Made by a program: the position numbers and the translations under genes. DNA of 64,000 bases, taken from positions 1 to 64,000 of the forward strand of contig JAACDB010000082.1 in assembly GCA_009937095.1 (NCBI GenBank), read 5' to 3'. Positions 21,870-31,807 of the stretch are shown one piece after another (position 1 is the first letter of the stretch; every line of letters begins with the position of its first letter). Origin of the DNA: Verrucomicrobiota bacterium. Lineage in GTDB: Bacteria; Verrucomicrobiota; Verrucomicrobiia; Opitutales; Coraliomargaritaceae. The notes beneath the pieces are model-generated. The model was not told the origin of the DNA. It was given only the letters and a program-made list of their open reading frames with translations, and did no database searches.

Positions 21870-23636
21870 ATGAAAAAACTGTTACAACTGGCCTTACTCT
21901 TATGCTGCGGCGGCTACGCCCTCCAGGGAACCACTCAGCCCAATGTCGTTTTTATTCTCATCGACGACATCTCGCACTACGGGATCTCCGCCTACGGTGC
22001 CAAGCAGCTGAATTCGGAGCAGGGATTTTTTGACTCCGTTCCCGTGGCGACCCCGCAAATCGACCGACTGGCGAACGAGGGTCTTTTGGCGGAACACGCC
22101 TTCACTTATCCGATTTGTGAACCCACCCGCGTGGCTTTGATGTCGGGCATGAACAACGCCCGGAATTTCATTCAAGCCAAGGCCTTGCACGAATCGCAAA
22201 TCACCTTTGGGGATATTTTCAAGCGGGCGGGTTACGTAACCGGAATCACCGGAAAATGGAAACAATCCCGCGGCACCGCTGCCGTACCCGGCGAGCATTA
22301 TGTCGAGCAATTCGGTTGGGACGAGGTGCATTGCTTTGACCTGCTTTACGAAGGCGCGCGCCACATTGATCCGAATTTCGTTATCAACGGGAAAATTTCG
22401 TGGTTCAACAAGGGCGTGGATCCCGAGACCGGACGCCGCTATTTCGGCCCGGATCTGGCGAACCGTTTCGCTCTGGATTTTATTGAACGTCACCGCGACG
22501 AGCCCTTCTTCCTGTATTACCCCATGTTATTGGTGCACGACGAGCACACGCCCACTCCCGACACCCAGCCCGAAGCGCCTTACGACAACTTTGAAGTGAT
22601 GACGCACACGGGAGTACGCGCCGAGAATCAATACGGTGCCTTTAAAGGTGATGACCGCCGTTACTTCCCCGACATGATGGCCTACATGGACAAGCTCATC
22701 GGAGCAGTGACCGGCAAGCTGGATGCCCTCGGGCTTCGCGAAAAGACCCTCATCGTCGTGATGGGTGACAACGGTACCAAAGGCTGTTTCTCCTATACCC
22801 TTGAAGACGGCAGCCGGTTCATGGGAGGCAAGGGACACACCACCGCCAACGGATTGCAAGTACCGCTGATTCTCTCCATGCCTGGCACGATCGCCGAAGG
22901 TTCCCGTTATGGCGGCCTTGTGAATTTGACCGATCTTTATCCGACCTTGTGTGAATTTGCCGGTTTGGAGATTCCCAATCCCGACGACCTCGACGGCATC
23001 AGCTTTTGGTCACAGGCCAGTGGTCGTCATTCGGGGATCCACCGCGAGCATATCTACACTTGGTATAATGCCAACAAAGCCATGACGGACACGAAGCAGT
23101 TGGTTCGCTTCGCGCAGGAGCGGGATTTCAAACGCTACGCTCCCGATGCCGGACACCCCGAGGGCCGCTTTTTTGATTTGCGTACCGATCCCTACGAAAA
23201 AGCCAACGACTACAACAAGCGGGTTCACAAGCATTTGGATATCTACCACAACTCCGGAATCCATCGCGGCAACTTGGACGCCCAACAACAAGCGGCCTAC
23301 GATCGTTTGGGAACCGTCCTAACGGCGCATGAATACGTTCCCGTTCGTTCGGCAAAGATCGCACCAGTTCCTTCGCGGGTCAGGGTAGGGGACCACCTGC
23401 AGTTAAGCGCCCAGATCTTACCGCAAGACGCGACCCTTCGCAATGTGGTATGGGAAAGCAGCGATCCCGACATTGCCACCGTTGATAAATTCGGTCAGCT
23501 CCATGCCGAGCAATCCGGCGAAGTTGAAATCCTGCTTTATTCTTGGGATCAAGTGCGACCATTGGCAGCCGGAAAAACCTCTGCTATTGCCGAGGGCAGT
23601 CATGCCGATACCATAAAGATTCAAGTTTACCGCTAA
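21870..23636 (+). CDS. Exported S1-family sulfatase with C-terminal Big2 domain
   Basis: A 588-residue enzyme with a signal peptide (KKLLQLALLLCCGGYALQG). The formylglycine motif is CEPTR in YPICEPTRVALMSG near residue 90, and the metal ligands are NVVFILIDD and VVMGDNGTKG. It is a Cys-type sulfatase, so its Cys must be converted to formylglycine by anSME or FGE. Residues ~505-580 form a bacterial Ig-like (Big2) domain (VWESSDPDIATVDKFGQL), likely binding polysaccharide. The ATG at 21855 is also possible; 21870 has GAAAGG upstream at proper distance. It is followed 12 bases later by GH86, which suggests that desulfation and cleavage are coupled outside the cytoplasm. Confidence 0.9.
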   Translation: MKKLLQLALLLCCGGYALQGTTQPNVVFILIDDISHYGISAYGAKQLNSEQGFFDSVPVATPQIDRLANEGLLAEHAFTYPICEPTRVALMSGMNNARNFIQAKALHESQITFGDIFKRAGYVTGITGKWKQSRGTAAVPGEHYVEQFGWDEVHCFDLLYEGARHIDPNFVINGKISWFNKGVDPETGRRYFGPDLANRFALDFIERHRDEPFFLYYPMLLVHDEHTPTPDTQPEAPYDNFEVMTHTGVRAENQYGAFKGDDRRYFPDMMAYMDKLIGAVTGKLDALGLREKTLIVVMGDNGTKGCFSYTLEDGSRFMGGKGHTTANGLQVPLILSMPGTIAEGSRYGGLVNLTDLYPTLCEFAGLEIPNPDDLDGISFWSQASGRHSGIHREHIYTWYNANKAMTDTKQLVRFAQERDFKRYAPDAGHPEGRFFDLRTDPYEKANDYNKRVHKHLDIYHNSGIHRGNLDAQQQAAYDRLGTVLTAHEYVPVRSAKIAPVPSRVRVGDHLQLSAQILPQDATLRNVVWESSDPDIATVDKFGQLHAEQSGEVEILLYSWDQVRPLAAGKTSAIAEGSHADTIKIQVYR

Positions 23637-23648
23637 ACCGTTCCCTAT

Positions 23649-26003
23649 ATGGCCATTTCACGCATCGATCTTTCTTCAAAGCGCCTCTGTGCCGGGGTGC
23701 TGTCGGCTCTTTGCCTCGCTATGTATTCACTCAGCGGTGCTGAACTGAGCGACATCGAGCGCGCGCAGCAAATGCATGAAACCTTTTGGGGGAAGCTCGT
23801 GAAGCAATATCCCGTGGAATCACGCACCCAGGCAAATTCCCGTGAACAAGTCTTAACGGTTTTAACCCTATTCGAGGGTCGCAAGGAGATCAACGGCGCA
23901 AGCCCCATTGCGGTGGAAGCGAAAATCGCGCCCTATTTTCGCAACTTCTCATATCTGGAAATCGAAGGAGAGGGTTTGGATCAAATCGAATCGGCAGCTT
24001 ATAAAGCCACCGAAGGAGGTGCCATTTACACCAACCCGCAATTCCAGTCTGCCCGTTTCATTCGCATTCCGGGCGGGCATTACGCCGATTGGGATCTTCA
24101 GGCCCAAACGATGGTCATTGAAGGGAAGGGCGTCATTACGGCGCTGCGCTTGGTTTCCCTCGAGGGCATCACATCGACTTTTGACGCCAGTTCCTTTGTT
24201 CTGGCAAAGGCCACCCAGCCACCGATCCATGCCGAGCTCGAGGTCGATCCCCGGCGCGGCCTTTCGATTGACGGCGTGACGACTCTGCCGAGGGAAAGAT
24301 TCTTTCGTTATTACAGCAGTCCCGGCAGTGACCGTTCGGGCATGGAACCCTACTTTGCGGAAAAGGGCTTTCTTCCCGGTCGTCAAATGACAAAGCTGGC
24401 GCACGAACTCGAAACCCGTCACGGAACCTTCCGCCCGCCCTTGTTGAAAGAGGACAGCGAACGCAAGGGCTACGCCGACCTTTCCATTTTCGAGGAGCGA
24501 AACTTTAATCACTACCGGGGCATTGGTCCCGATTTGACCTTCGCGCAATGCCTGAATATCTGGCCGAGTTTCATGGATGTGAAAATCGACGGGCACAAGA
24601 ATGTATTGGGGACCCCTGCGATAGAGCATTTCGATGCCGCTGCCGAACTGGCGGCTGCCTACATCGCCGATGAAATCGCTGACAGTGGACGCACCGCCAG
24701 TTACTGGGAGGTCAAAAACGAGTCCGACATCACGCATGAATGGACCTACCACGGTGTCAGCGGTTACGATAGCTGGACCCTTTTAGGCGAATTCCACAAT
24801 GCCGTGGCGCAGGCAATCAAGACCGTAGATCCCGAAATTCAAGTGGGTGGACCTGCCTCGGCATGGCCCCGGATGGAGATGGGTAAAATTGATTTCAAGG
24901 TGTGGTATTTCCACCGCAAGTTTATGGAGGTCACTCGCGACGACCTCGATTTCTACTCACACCATTTCTATGACGTCGGGGTCAATTCCAGTTTTGATGC
25001 CCGCAATGCGGGCTACGAGGATTGGCTGCAGGGTCGTTTGGATTGCGTGCTGGATATGCTCGCGGCGGAAATGCGGAACACCGATAACCTCAAACCCCTG
25101 CTTGTGACCGAGTACGGCACCTTGCAGGGTGGCGTTCGGGAAATCGACTATTGGTTGCGAATCAGCAACTACACCAGCTTCATGATGCAATTCATGGAAC
25201 GACCTGGGGATTTTGAATTAACCGTTCCGTTTTTACTGGGTTTCATGCATTGGGAGCCGGATTCCGGCTACGCTCTGGTACGCAAGGATAACGAGGGGGC
25301 TTACCAATTGACCAAGAATGCCTACTTCCTCGATTTATGGGAAGGCGTGGGCGGGGACTATCTTCATTTGAAACCCATTCATCCCAAGGTGCATGCCCTC
25401 GGCTGGAAAAAGGGCGAACAGATCTTTTTGGCTGTGAACAATCAATCCGGAGCGGATGTGAACCTCCGACCGGAGTGCCTGCTGCCGGAGGGCAACAAAG
25501 TCGCTTCCATTCAATACCGCCATCCAACTTATGCGGACGGGCAATTTCAAATGCGGCGGGGAGTGTTGGAAGCCGGACAAAGCCTAACCATCCACAATGC
25601 CGAAAGTGCAATTATTGAAATACACACCGAACAGGCCCTGGCGACCGAGTCCGTCATTGCGCAGCGCAACTTTTATGCCGATCAAACGGCGGTGCTGCTT
25701 TCCTACGACACCGAGCTGGAAATTGTTTTACCGGCGGCAGCGCTCGAGCAAGTGCAGTCGGTCACCCTTCGTATGGGTCTGCGCGATGCCAATGGACCCA
25801 GTGGATTGATTGAAGGGCAGTTCAACGCGCATCCCTTCACGGTAGCGCTCGATGCCTATACCGGAATGCAAAACTTTTTTGAATATGTAGACATCAAAGT
25901 ACCAGCGCAGCAGCTCAAGGAAAATAACCTGCTCAGCCTGAATTTGCCCCATTCAAGCACCCTTATTTCCCATGCAAAGCTCATTGTTGAGGGCCTGGAG
26001 TAG
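23649..26003 (+). CDS. Exported GH86-type beta-agarase/porphyranase
   Basis: A 784-residue protein with a signal peptide (hydrophobic segment LSALCLAMYSLSGA). Its pattern matches GH86 endo-hydrolases of agar and porphyran: FFRYYSSPGSDRSG, EERNFNHYRGIGPDL, WEVKNESD (candidate acid/base Glu, near residue 357), QVGGPASAWPRME, DFYSHHFYD and VTEYGTLQGG (candidate nucleophile Glu, near residue 480), followed by beta-sandwich domains from about 560. GH86 cleaves beta-1,4 galactosidic bonds by a retaining mechanism. Location outside the cytoplasm and the two flanking sulfatases suggest that the substrate is sulfated galactan. The family call comes from pattern memory; a CAZy search would settle it. 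Confidence 0.78.
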   Translation: MAISRIDLSSKRLCAGVLSALCLAMYSLSGAELSDIERAQQMHETFWGKLVKQYPVESRTQANSREQVLTVLTLFEGRKEINGASPIAVEAKIAPYFRNFSYLEIEGEGLDQIESAAYKATEGGAIYTNPQFQSARFIRIPGGHYADWDLQAQTMVIEGKGVITALRLVSLEGITSTFDASSFVLAKATQPPIHAELEVDPRRGLSIDGVTTLPRERFFRYYSSPGSDRSGMEPYFAEKGFLPGRQMTKLAHELETRHGTFRPPLLKEDSERKGYADLSIFEERNFNHYRGIGPDLTFAQCLNIWPSFMDVKIDGHKNVLGTPAIEHFDAAAELAAAYIADEIADSGRTASYWEVKNESDITHEWTYHGVSGYDSWTLLGEFHNAVAQAIKTVDPEIQVGGPASAWPRMEMGKIDFKVWYFHRKFMEVTRDDLDFYSHHFYDVGVNSSFDARNAGYEDWLQGRLDCVLDMLAAEMRNTDNLKPLLVTEYGTLQGGVREIDYWLRISNYTSFMMQFMERPGDFELTVPFLLGFMHWEPDSGYALVRKDNEGAYQLTKNAYFLDLWEGVGGDYLHLKPIHPKVHALGWKKGEQIFLAVNNQSGADVNLRPECLLPEGNKVASIQYRHPTYADGQFQMRRGVLEAGQSLTIHNAESAIIEIHTEQALATESVIAQRNFYADQTAVLLSYDTELEIVLPAAALEQVQSVTLRMGLRDANGPSGLIEGQFNAHPFTVALDAYTGMQNFFEYVDIKVPAQQLKENNLLSLNLPHSSTLISHAKLIVEGLE

Positions 26004-26058
26004 CAAAAAATACAATTTTTTAGGAATTGTAAGTCATTCAAAGCAAACGGCTTGTGGT

Positions 26059-26073
26059 ATACACAGTGTATAG
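26059..26073. promoter_or_regulatory. Perfect palindrome TATACACAGTGTATA
   Basis: TATACAC-A-GTGTATA is a 7+1+7 perfect inverted repeat in the 171-base gap between the GH86 gene and the PEP-CTERM gene. There is no T run, so it is not a usual terminator. AGTGTATAG reappears at 27,096 before the next sulfatase. It may be a binding site for a second regulator. Confidence 0.35.
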
Positions 26074-26108
26074 ATACCGTATATAGGTGAAAAAGTGCGA
26101 CAAATCCC

Positions 26109-26147
26109 TTGACTTAGGGTGCAGCTTGTCTACTTTACACGAGTAAC
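26109..26147 (+). promoter_or_regulatory. Promoter and candidate LacI operator, site B
   Basis: TTGACT (26109-26114) lies 19 bases before TTTACACGAGTAAC (26134-26147), the second copy of the CG-centred near-palindrome. It ends 27 bases before the start of the PEP-CTERM gene. Confidence 0.6.
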
Positions 26148-26174
26148 ACAGCTTATATTTACAACTTTACTCTC

Positions 26175-26993
26175 ATGGTGCATTTCAAACTACCTCTCTT
26201 TGTATTTCTTGCTACAGCAACAGCTGCCAGCGCATACGACTTCGACTTCACTTCTTCCGAAGGCTTTACCAGTCCCGGCGCTGTAGCGCTTAATGGTCAA
26301 AAGGGCTGGACGGCAACAAGCGGAATTTTGGCCAACACCGATGCAGGTAAAGAGTTTCTTTTTCTCGGAGGTACTGGACAAAGCGCGACTAACAGCGAAT
26401 CTTTTGACCCCAACGCCGGCACCATGACCATGACGGCCGATTTCCGTTTTAACGCAAATCCCACCGCAAATTCAGATATTTTCAATATTTTCAAGCTGTA
26501 TGATACTTCTGGTGCTGGCGGTGACATCTCGCGCGTTTACTTCAGATATGGCACAGCCAACGATGATTACAGAATTCGCTATTCAACCGGCAATGGTTTT
26601 GATCGTGATCTGCTCAATACAAATGTTTTTACCAAAGCTCAAATTGGCTTGGATGACAACAATACTACCGACGATCTCCGCCTAACTTGGACCTTCACCA
26701 AGGGCGCTGACGCCGCTTCATGGGGCACTACAATTAGTCTCTACAATATTACTACTAGTACTGACATTGATCTTAGTTATGTTGCAGGCAATACCTACGA
26801 AAATAACAGCACCACTGTTACGACCGCTTTTCATGGTTATGACAGCGTAGAGTCTGGATTTGTGACCACAAACTTAAGTTCAGGCAATATCTTGTCATAC
26901 TCAACCACGGTCGTGCCGGAGGCATCCACATATGCGCTTATCTTCGGCAGCGTAATGCTTGGTTACGTCATGATTCGTCGCCGCAAAGCATAG
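26175..26993 (+). CDS. PEP-CTERM exported protein
   Basis: A 272-residue protein with a signal peptide (VHFKLPLFVFLATATAASA) and a C-terminal sorting signal: VPEASTYALIFGS, one transmembrane helix and RRRKA. Such proteins are cut by an exosortase and delivered to the cell surface or matrix. The middle is Ser/Thr/Asn-rich and begins with a lectin-like FTSSEGFTSPG...NGQKGW module, followed by repeated beta strands, suggestive of a jelly roll. Enzymatic residues are not seen; a role in holding or binding polysaccharide near the cell is likely from context. It has its own promoter with site B and a strong terminator. The 269-residue protein at 56,002 is a relative lacking the sorting signal. Confidence 0.85.
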   Translation: MVHFKLPLFVFLATATAASAYDFDFTSSEGFTSPGAVALNGQKGWTATSGILANTDAGKEFLFLGGTGQSATNSESFDPNAGTMTMTADFRFNANPTANSDIFNIFKLYDTSGAGGDISRVYFRYGTANDDYRIRYSTGNGFDRDLLNTNVFTKAQIGLDDNNTTDDLRLTWTFTKGADAASWGTTISLYNITTSTDIDLSYVAGNTYENNSTTVTTAFHGYDSVESGFVTTNLSSGNILSYSTTVVPEASTYALIFGSVMLGYVMIRRRKA

Positions 26994-27020
26994 TAAGCAG
27001 TTCAGTTTATTGATTTTCCA

Positions 27021-27050
27021 AAACCGCCTGCAAATGCAGGCGGGTTTTTT
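27021..27050 (+). terminator. Rho-independent terminator after the PEP-CTERM gene
   Basis: CCGCCTGCA (27024-27032) and TGCAGGCGG (27035-27043) form a perfect 9-bp stem extended by A/T pairs, followed by six T. Confidence 0.9.
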
Positions 27051-27164
27051 ATCCGAATTGGAAAATGGTTTGCCCATTAGCGCGGTATCTTTATTAGTGT
27101 ATAGCTAAGCAGGTTTACTTTTAAACTGTGATACTAGCTGTCACTAAACCACGAAGGTATTGAG

Positions 27165-28637
27165 ATGAAAAAAACATTTATCAGCATCGTTACATTTGTA
27201 TGGGTTGCGGTATTGTTTGCTGAGAATCGACCCAATTTCCTTTTCATCGTCGCGGATGATCTCGGCTATTCGGATGCGGGCTTTAATGGTTCCACGGTAG
27301 TGGATACGCCCAACCTTGATCGCTTGGCACAGGATGGGATCATTTTCAAAAACGGTTACGTCACCCATCCTTATTGCGGACCTTCTCGCGCGGGCCTGAT
27401 CACCGGACGTTATCAGGCGCGTTTCGGAATGGAGATCAATCTGAGCTATTCGCCGTATGACCTGCATCAGGGTCTGCCCCTCGACGAGAAGACTTTTGCC
27501 GAGCGCTTAAAGCCAGCGGGTTATCGCACCGGCATGATCGGAAAATGGCATCTGGGAGCTGCCGAGCCCTACCACCCGAACAATCGCGGCTTTGATTATT
27601 TCTACGGCTTCCTTTCCGGGGGGCACGATTACTTTCCCTCCATGGTCACCACGCACCCCAAGCTCGTTACCGAAAGTGGACAACCGCACTACAGCAACAA
27701 CGAAGGCGGTACCTTGCCGCTCTTGCGCAATATGAACACTGCTGAATTCGAGGAGTATTTAACGACCGCTCTCAGTAAGGACGCCGCACGCTTTGTTCAG
27801 GAAGGAGAAGCGCCTTTCTGTTTATATCTTGCCTACAATGCCCCGCATGGCCCCCTGCATGCGCCCAAGGTATTGGTTGATAAATACCGCAAGCGCGAAC
27901 CGAATCTCCTACGGGCCACCTATCTCGCCATGATTGATTCCATGGATCAGGGCATCGGTCTCGTGGTGGATGCCCTTGAGGCATCCGGTAAACTCGACAA
28001 TACCCTTATCTTCTTTCTTTCCGATAACGGCGGTGTTTATGGAAAAGTAGGCTACGCGCATGAAACCTGGGCGGATAACAGTCCCTTTCGTGACGGAAAA
28101 GGCAGTATGCGCGAGGGCGGGAGCCATGTTCCCTTTATCGCGCACTGGCCCCGGGGCTTCCCTAAAGGCATCCTTTATCCACACCTCGTGTCCTCGCTCG
28201 ACCTTGCCGCCACCGCGGTTGCCTTGGCAGAGGGCGATGCGTCCGGAAAACCCATGGATGGCGTGAATCTCGAGCCCTACCTGAATGATCGAGTCGAAGG
28301 CATTCCGCACAAGGCGCTCTTTTGGCGTGCGGTCAACGGCGCGACCTGGTGTGTGCGTACCCCGGAAGCCAAGCTCTTTCCCGCGGAATATGGATCCAGC
28401 GATCTGGAGCTGTATGATATGGTGATGGACCCTTACGAAAGCACCAATCGAATTGACGAGCGACCGGAACAACGCCGTGAGTTGGCCGCGCTCTGGAATG
28501 AGTGGAATGCAGGCAACGAAGCCTGTTATTTCTTGCAGGCTTACGATTATCAGAAAGAGCGTTTAAAAATGTATCGGAATCTCCACGATAGCCTGAAAGA
28601 GAAAGTTAAGCATCTACAACCTAAAGTTGTTGAATAA
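27165..28637 (+). CDS. Exported S1-family sulfatase
   Basis: A 490-residue arylsulfatase-like protein with a short signal peptide ([15 protein letters not shown]). Visible sites: [16 protein letters not shown] (metal), [17 protein letters not shown] with the formylglycine Cys near residue 70 (motif CGPSR), GKWHLG, and [10 protein letters not shown]. Length is normal for the family. It begins the second operon-like run on the plus strand (sulfatase, GPH symporter, sulfatase), separated by 32-33 bases from the symporter. An exosulfatase of galactan oligosaccharides is the likely role; which position it attacks cannot be read. Confidence 0.92.
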   Translation: MKKTFISIVTFVWVAVLFAENRPNFLFIVADDLGYSDAGFNGSTVVDTPNLDRLAQDGIIFKNGYVTHPYCGPSRAGLITGRYQARFGMEINLSYSPYDLHQGLPLDEKTFAERLKPAGYRTGMIGKWHLGAAEPYHPNNRGFDYFYGFLSGGHDYFPSMVTTHPKLVTESGQPHYSNNEGGTLPLLRNMNTAEFEEYLTTALSKDAARFVQEGEAPFCLYLAYNAPHGPLHAPKVLVDKYRKREPNLLRATYLAMIDSMDQGIGLVVDALEASGKLDNTLIFFLSDNGGVYGKVGYAHETWADNSPFRDGKGSMREGGSHVPFIAHWPRGFPKGILYPHLVSSLDLAATAVALAEGDASGKPMDGVNLEPYLNDRVEGIPHKALFWRAVNGATWCVRTPEAKLFPAEYGSSDLELYDMVMDPYESTNRIDERPEQRRELAALWNEWNAGNEACYFLQAYDYQKERLKMYRNLHDSLKEKVKHLQPKVVE

Positions 28638-28669
28638 ATCCCGCACAGCCCAAACCGCGCACCCTTTAT

Positions 28670-30247
28670 ATGGAACAGAAATCTGCATCACCCCTTACCC
28701 CTGAGGCGGATCGTATTCCGCTCATTCAAAAAATCTCCTATTCCATGGGAGTGGTGTCTGATCATTACGCCAATGTATGTTTGGCGTGGATTTTCATCAC
28801 GCCCTTCTTTGTGGATTTTCTTGGAGTAGGGGCCTCGGTCGTGGGCTTGGCACTTGCGGCAGCCCGTTGTTGGGATGCCTTTACCGACCCGATGGTGGGG
28901 CGCATTTCGGATGCCTGTAAAAGCAAGTACGGACGGCGCAAACCGTTCATCTTTGTCGGCGCTATTTTAACCGGTTTGCTCTTTCCCGTTATTTGGATGG
29001 TGCCCGACAGTTGGTCGACGGCCTCCACCACGATTTACCTCTTCGTGGTGCTGATGGTTTTCTACTCGGTATACTCCATCTTTTCAGTGCCCTACGAAGC
29101 CCTCGGAGCAGAGCTCACCCCCGACTACAGCGAACGGAGCAAAATCTTCGTGGTGCGAAAATACGTACAGGAAACCTTCAATCTTGGGATCGTGTGGGTT
29201 TTTCCGTTGGCGGCCTGGTTGGGGACGCTCAGTTGGGTGGGCAGTGAGACCGGCGGGGTGCGTTTGGTGAGTTGGGTGATCGCGCTGGTCATTATCTGCG
29301 CGGGTGTATTGCCCGCTATTTTCAACGTTGAGCGCTATAAGCATATTGCGGTTAAGGAGGGTGCGGGTAGTCTCATGGACGCTTTCCGTGCCATTGGTCG
29401 CAACAAGCCCCTGCTCATCGTGGTTGGGGTCATCGGGACCTATCTTTTCGCGATTATGGCGACCGCAAACCTGGCTTACTTCGTGAATGTCTACTACATC
29501 TACGAAGGCGATATCATCAAGGGTGCCAGTCTTGGCGGGATCGATGGTACCCTGAGACTTTCCTTTGCGCGTGGGGCAGCGGCCCTCATTGGAAAATTAT
29601 CGGACAGGGTAGACAAGCATAAGATCATGATCGCGTCTGTGGTCATTCTTATCTTCGCCTACGTGGGCGTGTACTTCACCACCATTCCCGGCCGTCCCTG
29701 GCTTGCTTTGAGTATGAAACCACTGGTTGCAGTGGGTGAATGCGGTTTCTGGGTTTTGATTCTTTCCATGCGGGCGGATGTCTGTGACTGGGACGAATAC
29801 CAAACCGGTACGCGCAGCGAGGGCTTGATCGCCGCTATTACTAATTGGTGCAATAAAATCGCCATGACGCTCGCCATTGCGATTTCCGGTTTCGTGCTCC
29901 AATACGCCATTCAATTTGACAGCAAACTCCCCGAAGCGACCCAGGCCGCAGTGATCCAACAGGCAGAGCTTGAATACGGGCAGCTGAGCGATCTCGAGAA
30001 ACAAATTTCCGAGGATGCCGAGCCCCTTACGCTGGATACGTATACTGAAAATGCGAAGCGCAAGGCCATCATCGACAATCAGAGCCCCGGAACGATGGAG
30101 CGCATGCGCCTGCTCTACACTTTGCCTCAAGCCTTTGCCCTCCTTATCTGTCTCCTGCTCTTACGACGCTATCCACTCACCAAAGCGAAAATGATGGAAA
30201 TTCGCACCGAACTGGAAGCACGACGTGGTAAAACCACCGATGTCTAA
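28670..30247 (+). CDS. GPH-family (MFS) sugar:cation symporter
   Basis: A 525-residue integral membrane protein with about 12 transmembrane helices. The family signature is clear in the first loop: [29 protein letters not shown] (glycoside-pentoside-hexuronide) symporters take up galactosides, melibiose, xylosides and glucuronides with Na+ or H+. It is longer than MelB (about 470) because of a soluble insert of about 60 residues before the last helix ([20 protein letters not shown]). It lies between two sulfatases, so it is the likely importer of desulfated oligosaccharides in the pathway. Confidence 0.92.
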   Translation: MEQKSASPLTPEADRIPLIQKISYSMGVVSDHYANVCLAWIFITPFFVDFLGVGASVVGLALAAARCWDAFTDPMVGRISDACKSKYGRRKPFIFVGAILTGLLFPVIWMVPDSWSTASTTIYLFVVLMVFYSVYSIFSVPYEALGAELTPDYSERSKIFVVRKYVQETFNLGIVWVFPLAAWLGTLSWVGSETGGVRLVSWVIALVIICAGVLPAIFNVERYKHIAVKEGAGSLMDAFRAIGRNKPLLIVVGVIGTYLFAIMATANLAYFVNVYYIYEGDIIKGASLGGIDGTLRLSFARGAAALIGKLSDRVDKHKIMIASVVILIFAYVGVYFTTIPGRPWLALSMKPLVAVGECGFWVLILSMRADVCDWDEYQTGTRSEGLIAAITNWCNKIAMTLAIAISGFVLQYAIQFDSKLPEATQAAVIQQAELEYGQLSDLEKQISEDAEPLTLDTYTENAKRKAIIDNQSPGTMERMRLLYTLPQAFALLICLLLLRRYPLTKAKMMEIRTELEARRGKTTDV

Positions 30248-30274
30248 TGTTAACAGCTTAAAACCAAATCACTC

Positions 30275-31795
30275 ATGAAACGCACACTTAAGTCCTTTCT
30301 CGCAGTCGGGTTTGCCTGCCTCTCACTGGCTGCAAATGCCAACAAGCCGAATATCATTCTTATTCTCGCCGACGATCTCGGCCCGGGTGATATTGGTCGT
30401 CAGCACAGCGAGCGCACGGGGCAACCCGCGCTGGCACCGACTCCAACACTCGACGCGCTCGCCAACGAAGGGATGTGGTTCACCGATGCCCACTCGCCGA
30501 CTTCGCTTTGCTCGCCGAGTCGTTATGCCATCATGACGGGCAACTATAACTACCGCAGTTATGCTCCCTGGGGCGTATGGGGAACCTTTCGTGAAAGTGC
30601 CGTCACCGACGAGGATATTACTTTAGGGCGGGTTGCCAAAGCGGCTGGATATCGCACGGGATTCATTGGTAAGTGGCATCTGGGCGGGGACTTCTACCAC
30701 AAGAACAGCACAACGATTTACCGGGGTAATGATCGCGGTAACGTGCCCCTCGATGTGGACATGACCCGCTGGATTGCGGCCGGTCCGCGCGACATGGGTT
30801 TTGATTATGATTACACCTTGCCGACGGGTGTACAAGGCGCGATCTACCTCGCCCTTGGGAATGGCGCGTGGGCTCCGATGAATGAAAAGTCCGAGCTCAT
30901 CCACCTCGACAAAACCACTGCCAAGGATCCGCTTTTTGTTTCGGACAAAGGCCCGGGTCCCGGCGACTCCGAATGGGATTGTTACGAGGTCAACAAAATC
31001 CTCGCCTCCAAGGCTGCCGGTTTCATCAAAGACAGCGCCCGCAGTAAAGAACCCTTCTTTCTTTGCTACTGGTCTCCCGCAGTCCACATTCCGCACACCC
31101 CGCCCGTTGAACTCGACGGAAAGCAAATTCGCGGCACCACGCCTTCCTTACACACGGACATGAACCGCGTCATTGACTGGGAGGTTGAGAAAATCGTGGA
31201 GGCCCTCAAGCAAACGGGGGAATACGAGGACACCCTCATTATATTTACTTCTGACAACGGCGGTCTCTCCGACGGTGAAGCGGCGAAGCAAGGACACTTC
31301 TCCAATGGCGGCTACGTCAATGGAACGAAGAACAATCCGACAGAAGGCGGTCATCTCGTTCCCTTAATTGTCAGCTATCCCGGTAAAATTAAAGCGGGCA
31401 GCCGCAGTGATGCGCTTATTAATGGGACCGACATTATTGCCACCATGGCCGCGATCTGCGGAGTGCGGCTCAATGAGAATCAAGCAATGGATTCGGAGAG
31501 TTTTCTCGGTGCCTTGACGGGTAGGGGAGATTACCAGCCGCGCCATGAGTTGATGCAACAGTCCGGTAGCACATGCGAGGTCATGCTTCGGCAGGGCAAG
31601 TGGAAGCTTATCCTGCAGAGCGATTGGCAGCTTTCCAAATGGGAACCGATTGGCTTGTACAATCTCGAGGCAAACCTGAGAGAGAGTCCGGAACCCAATC
31701 TCCTCAAGGATCCCGCGCATGCCGAGCGCTTGGCGGTCATGATCGACCGCTACCACTCTATGCGCAATGATCCCAAACGGACTGCGGATCTTTAA
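30275..31795 (+). CDS. Exported S1-family sulfatase (NYNYRSY type)
   Basis: A 506-residue protein with a signal peptide (LKSFLAVGFACLSLAANA). Sites: NIILILADDLGPGDIG (metal), SLCSPSRYAIMTGNYNYRSY (formylglycine Cys in CSPSR near residue 81), GKWHLGG, PAVHIPHTPP and TSDNGGLSDG. It is a close paralogue of the convergent sulfatase next door, sharing the unusual NYNYRSY-x2-GGVWG-like block, so the two arose by duplication or were recruited as a pair. The two genes meet tail to tail with only 12 bases between the stop codons. Confidence 0.92.
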   Translation: MKRTLKSFLAVGFACLSLAANANKPNIILILADDLGPGDIGRQHSERTGQPALAPTPTLDALANEGMWFTDAHSPTSLCSPSRYAIMTGNYNYRSYAPWGVWGTFRESAVTDEDITLGRVAKAAGYRTGFIGKWHLGGDFYHKNSTTIYRGNDRGNVPLDVDMTRWIAAGPRDMGFDYDYTLPTGVQGAIYLALGNGAWAPMNEKSELIHLDKTTAKDPLFVSDKGPGPGDSEWDCYEVNKILASKAAGFIKDSARSKEPFFLCYWSPAVHIPHTPPVELDGKQIRGTTPSLHTDMNRVIDWEVEKIVEALKQTGEYEDTLIIFTSDNGGLSDGEAAKQGHFSNGGYVNGTKNNPTEGGHLVPLIVSYPGKIKAGSRSDALINGTDIIATMAAICGVRLNENQAMDSESFLGALTGRGDYQPRHELMQQSGSTCEVMLRQGKWKLILQSDWQLSKWEPIGLYNLEANLRESPEPNLLKDPAHAERLAVMIDRYHSMRNDPKRTADL

Positions 31796-31807
31796 TTCAG
31801 ATTGCTC

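Noticed and set aside
27113-27126. GTTTACTTTTAAAC before the sulfatase at 27165 as a fifth LacI site
   Set aside because: It is symmetric and correctly placed but lacks the central CG, and its half sites are two bases closer than in the other four.
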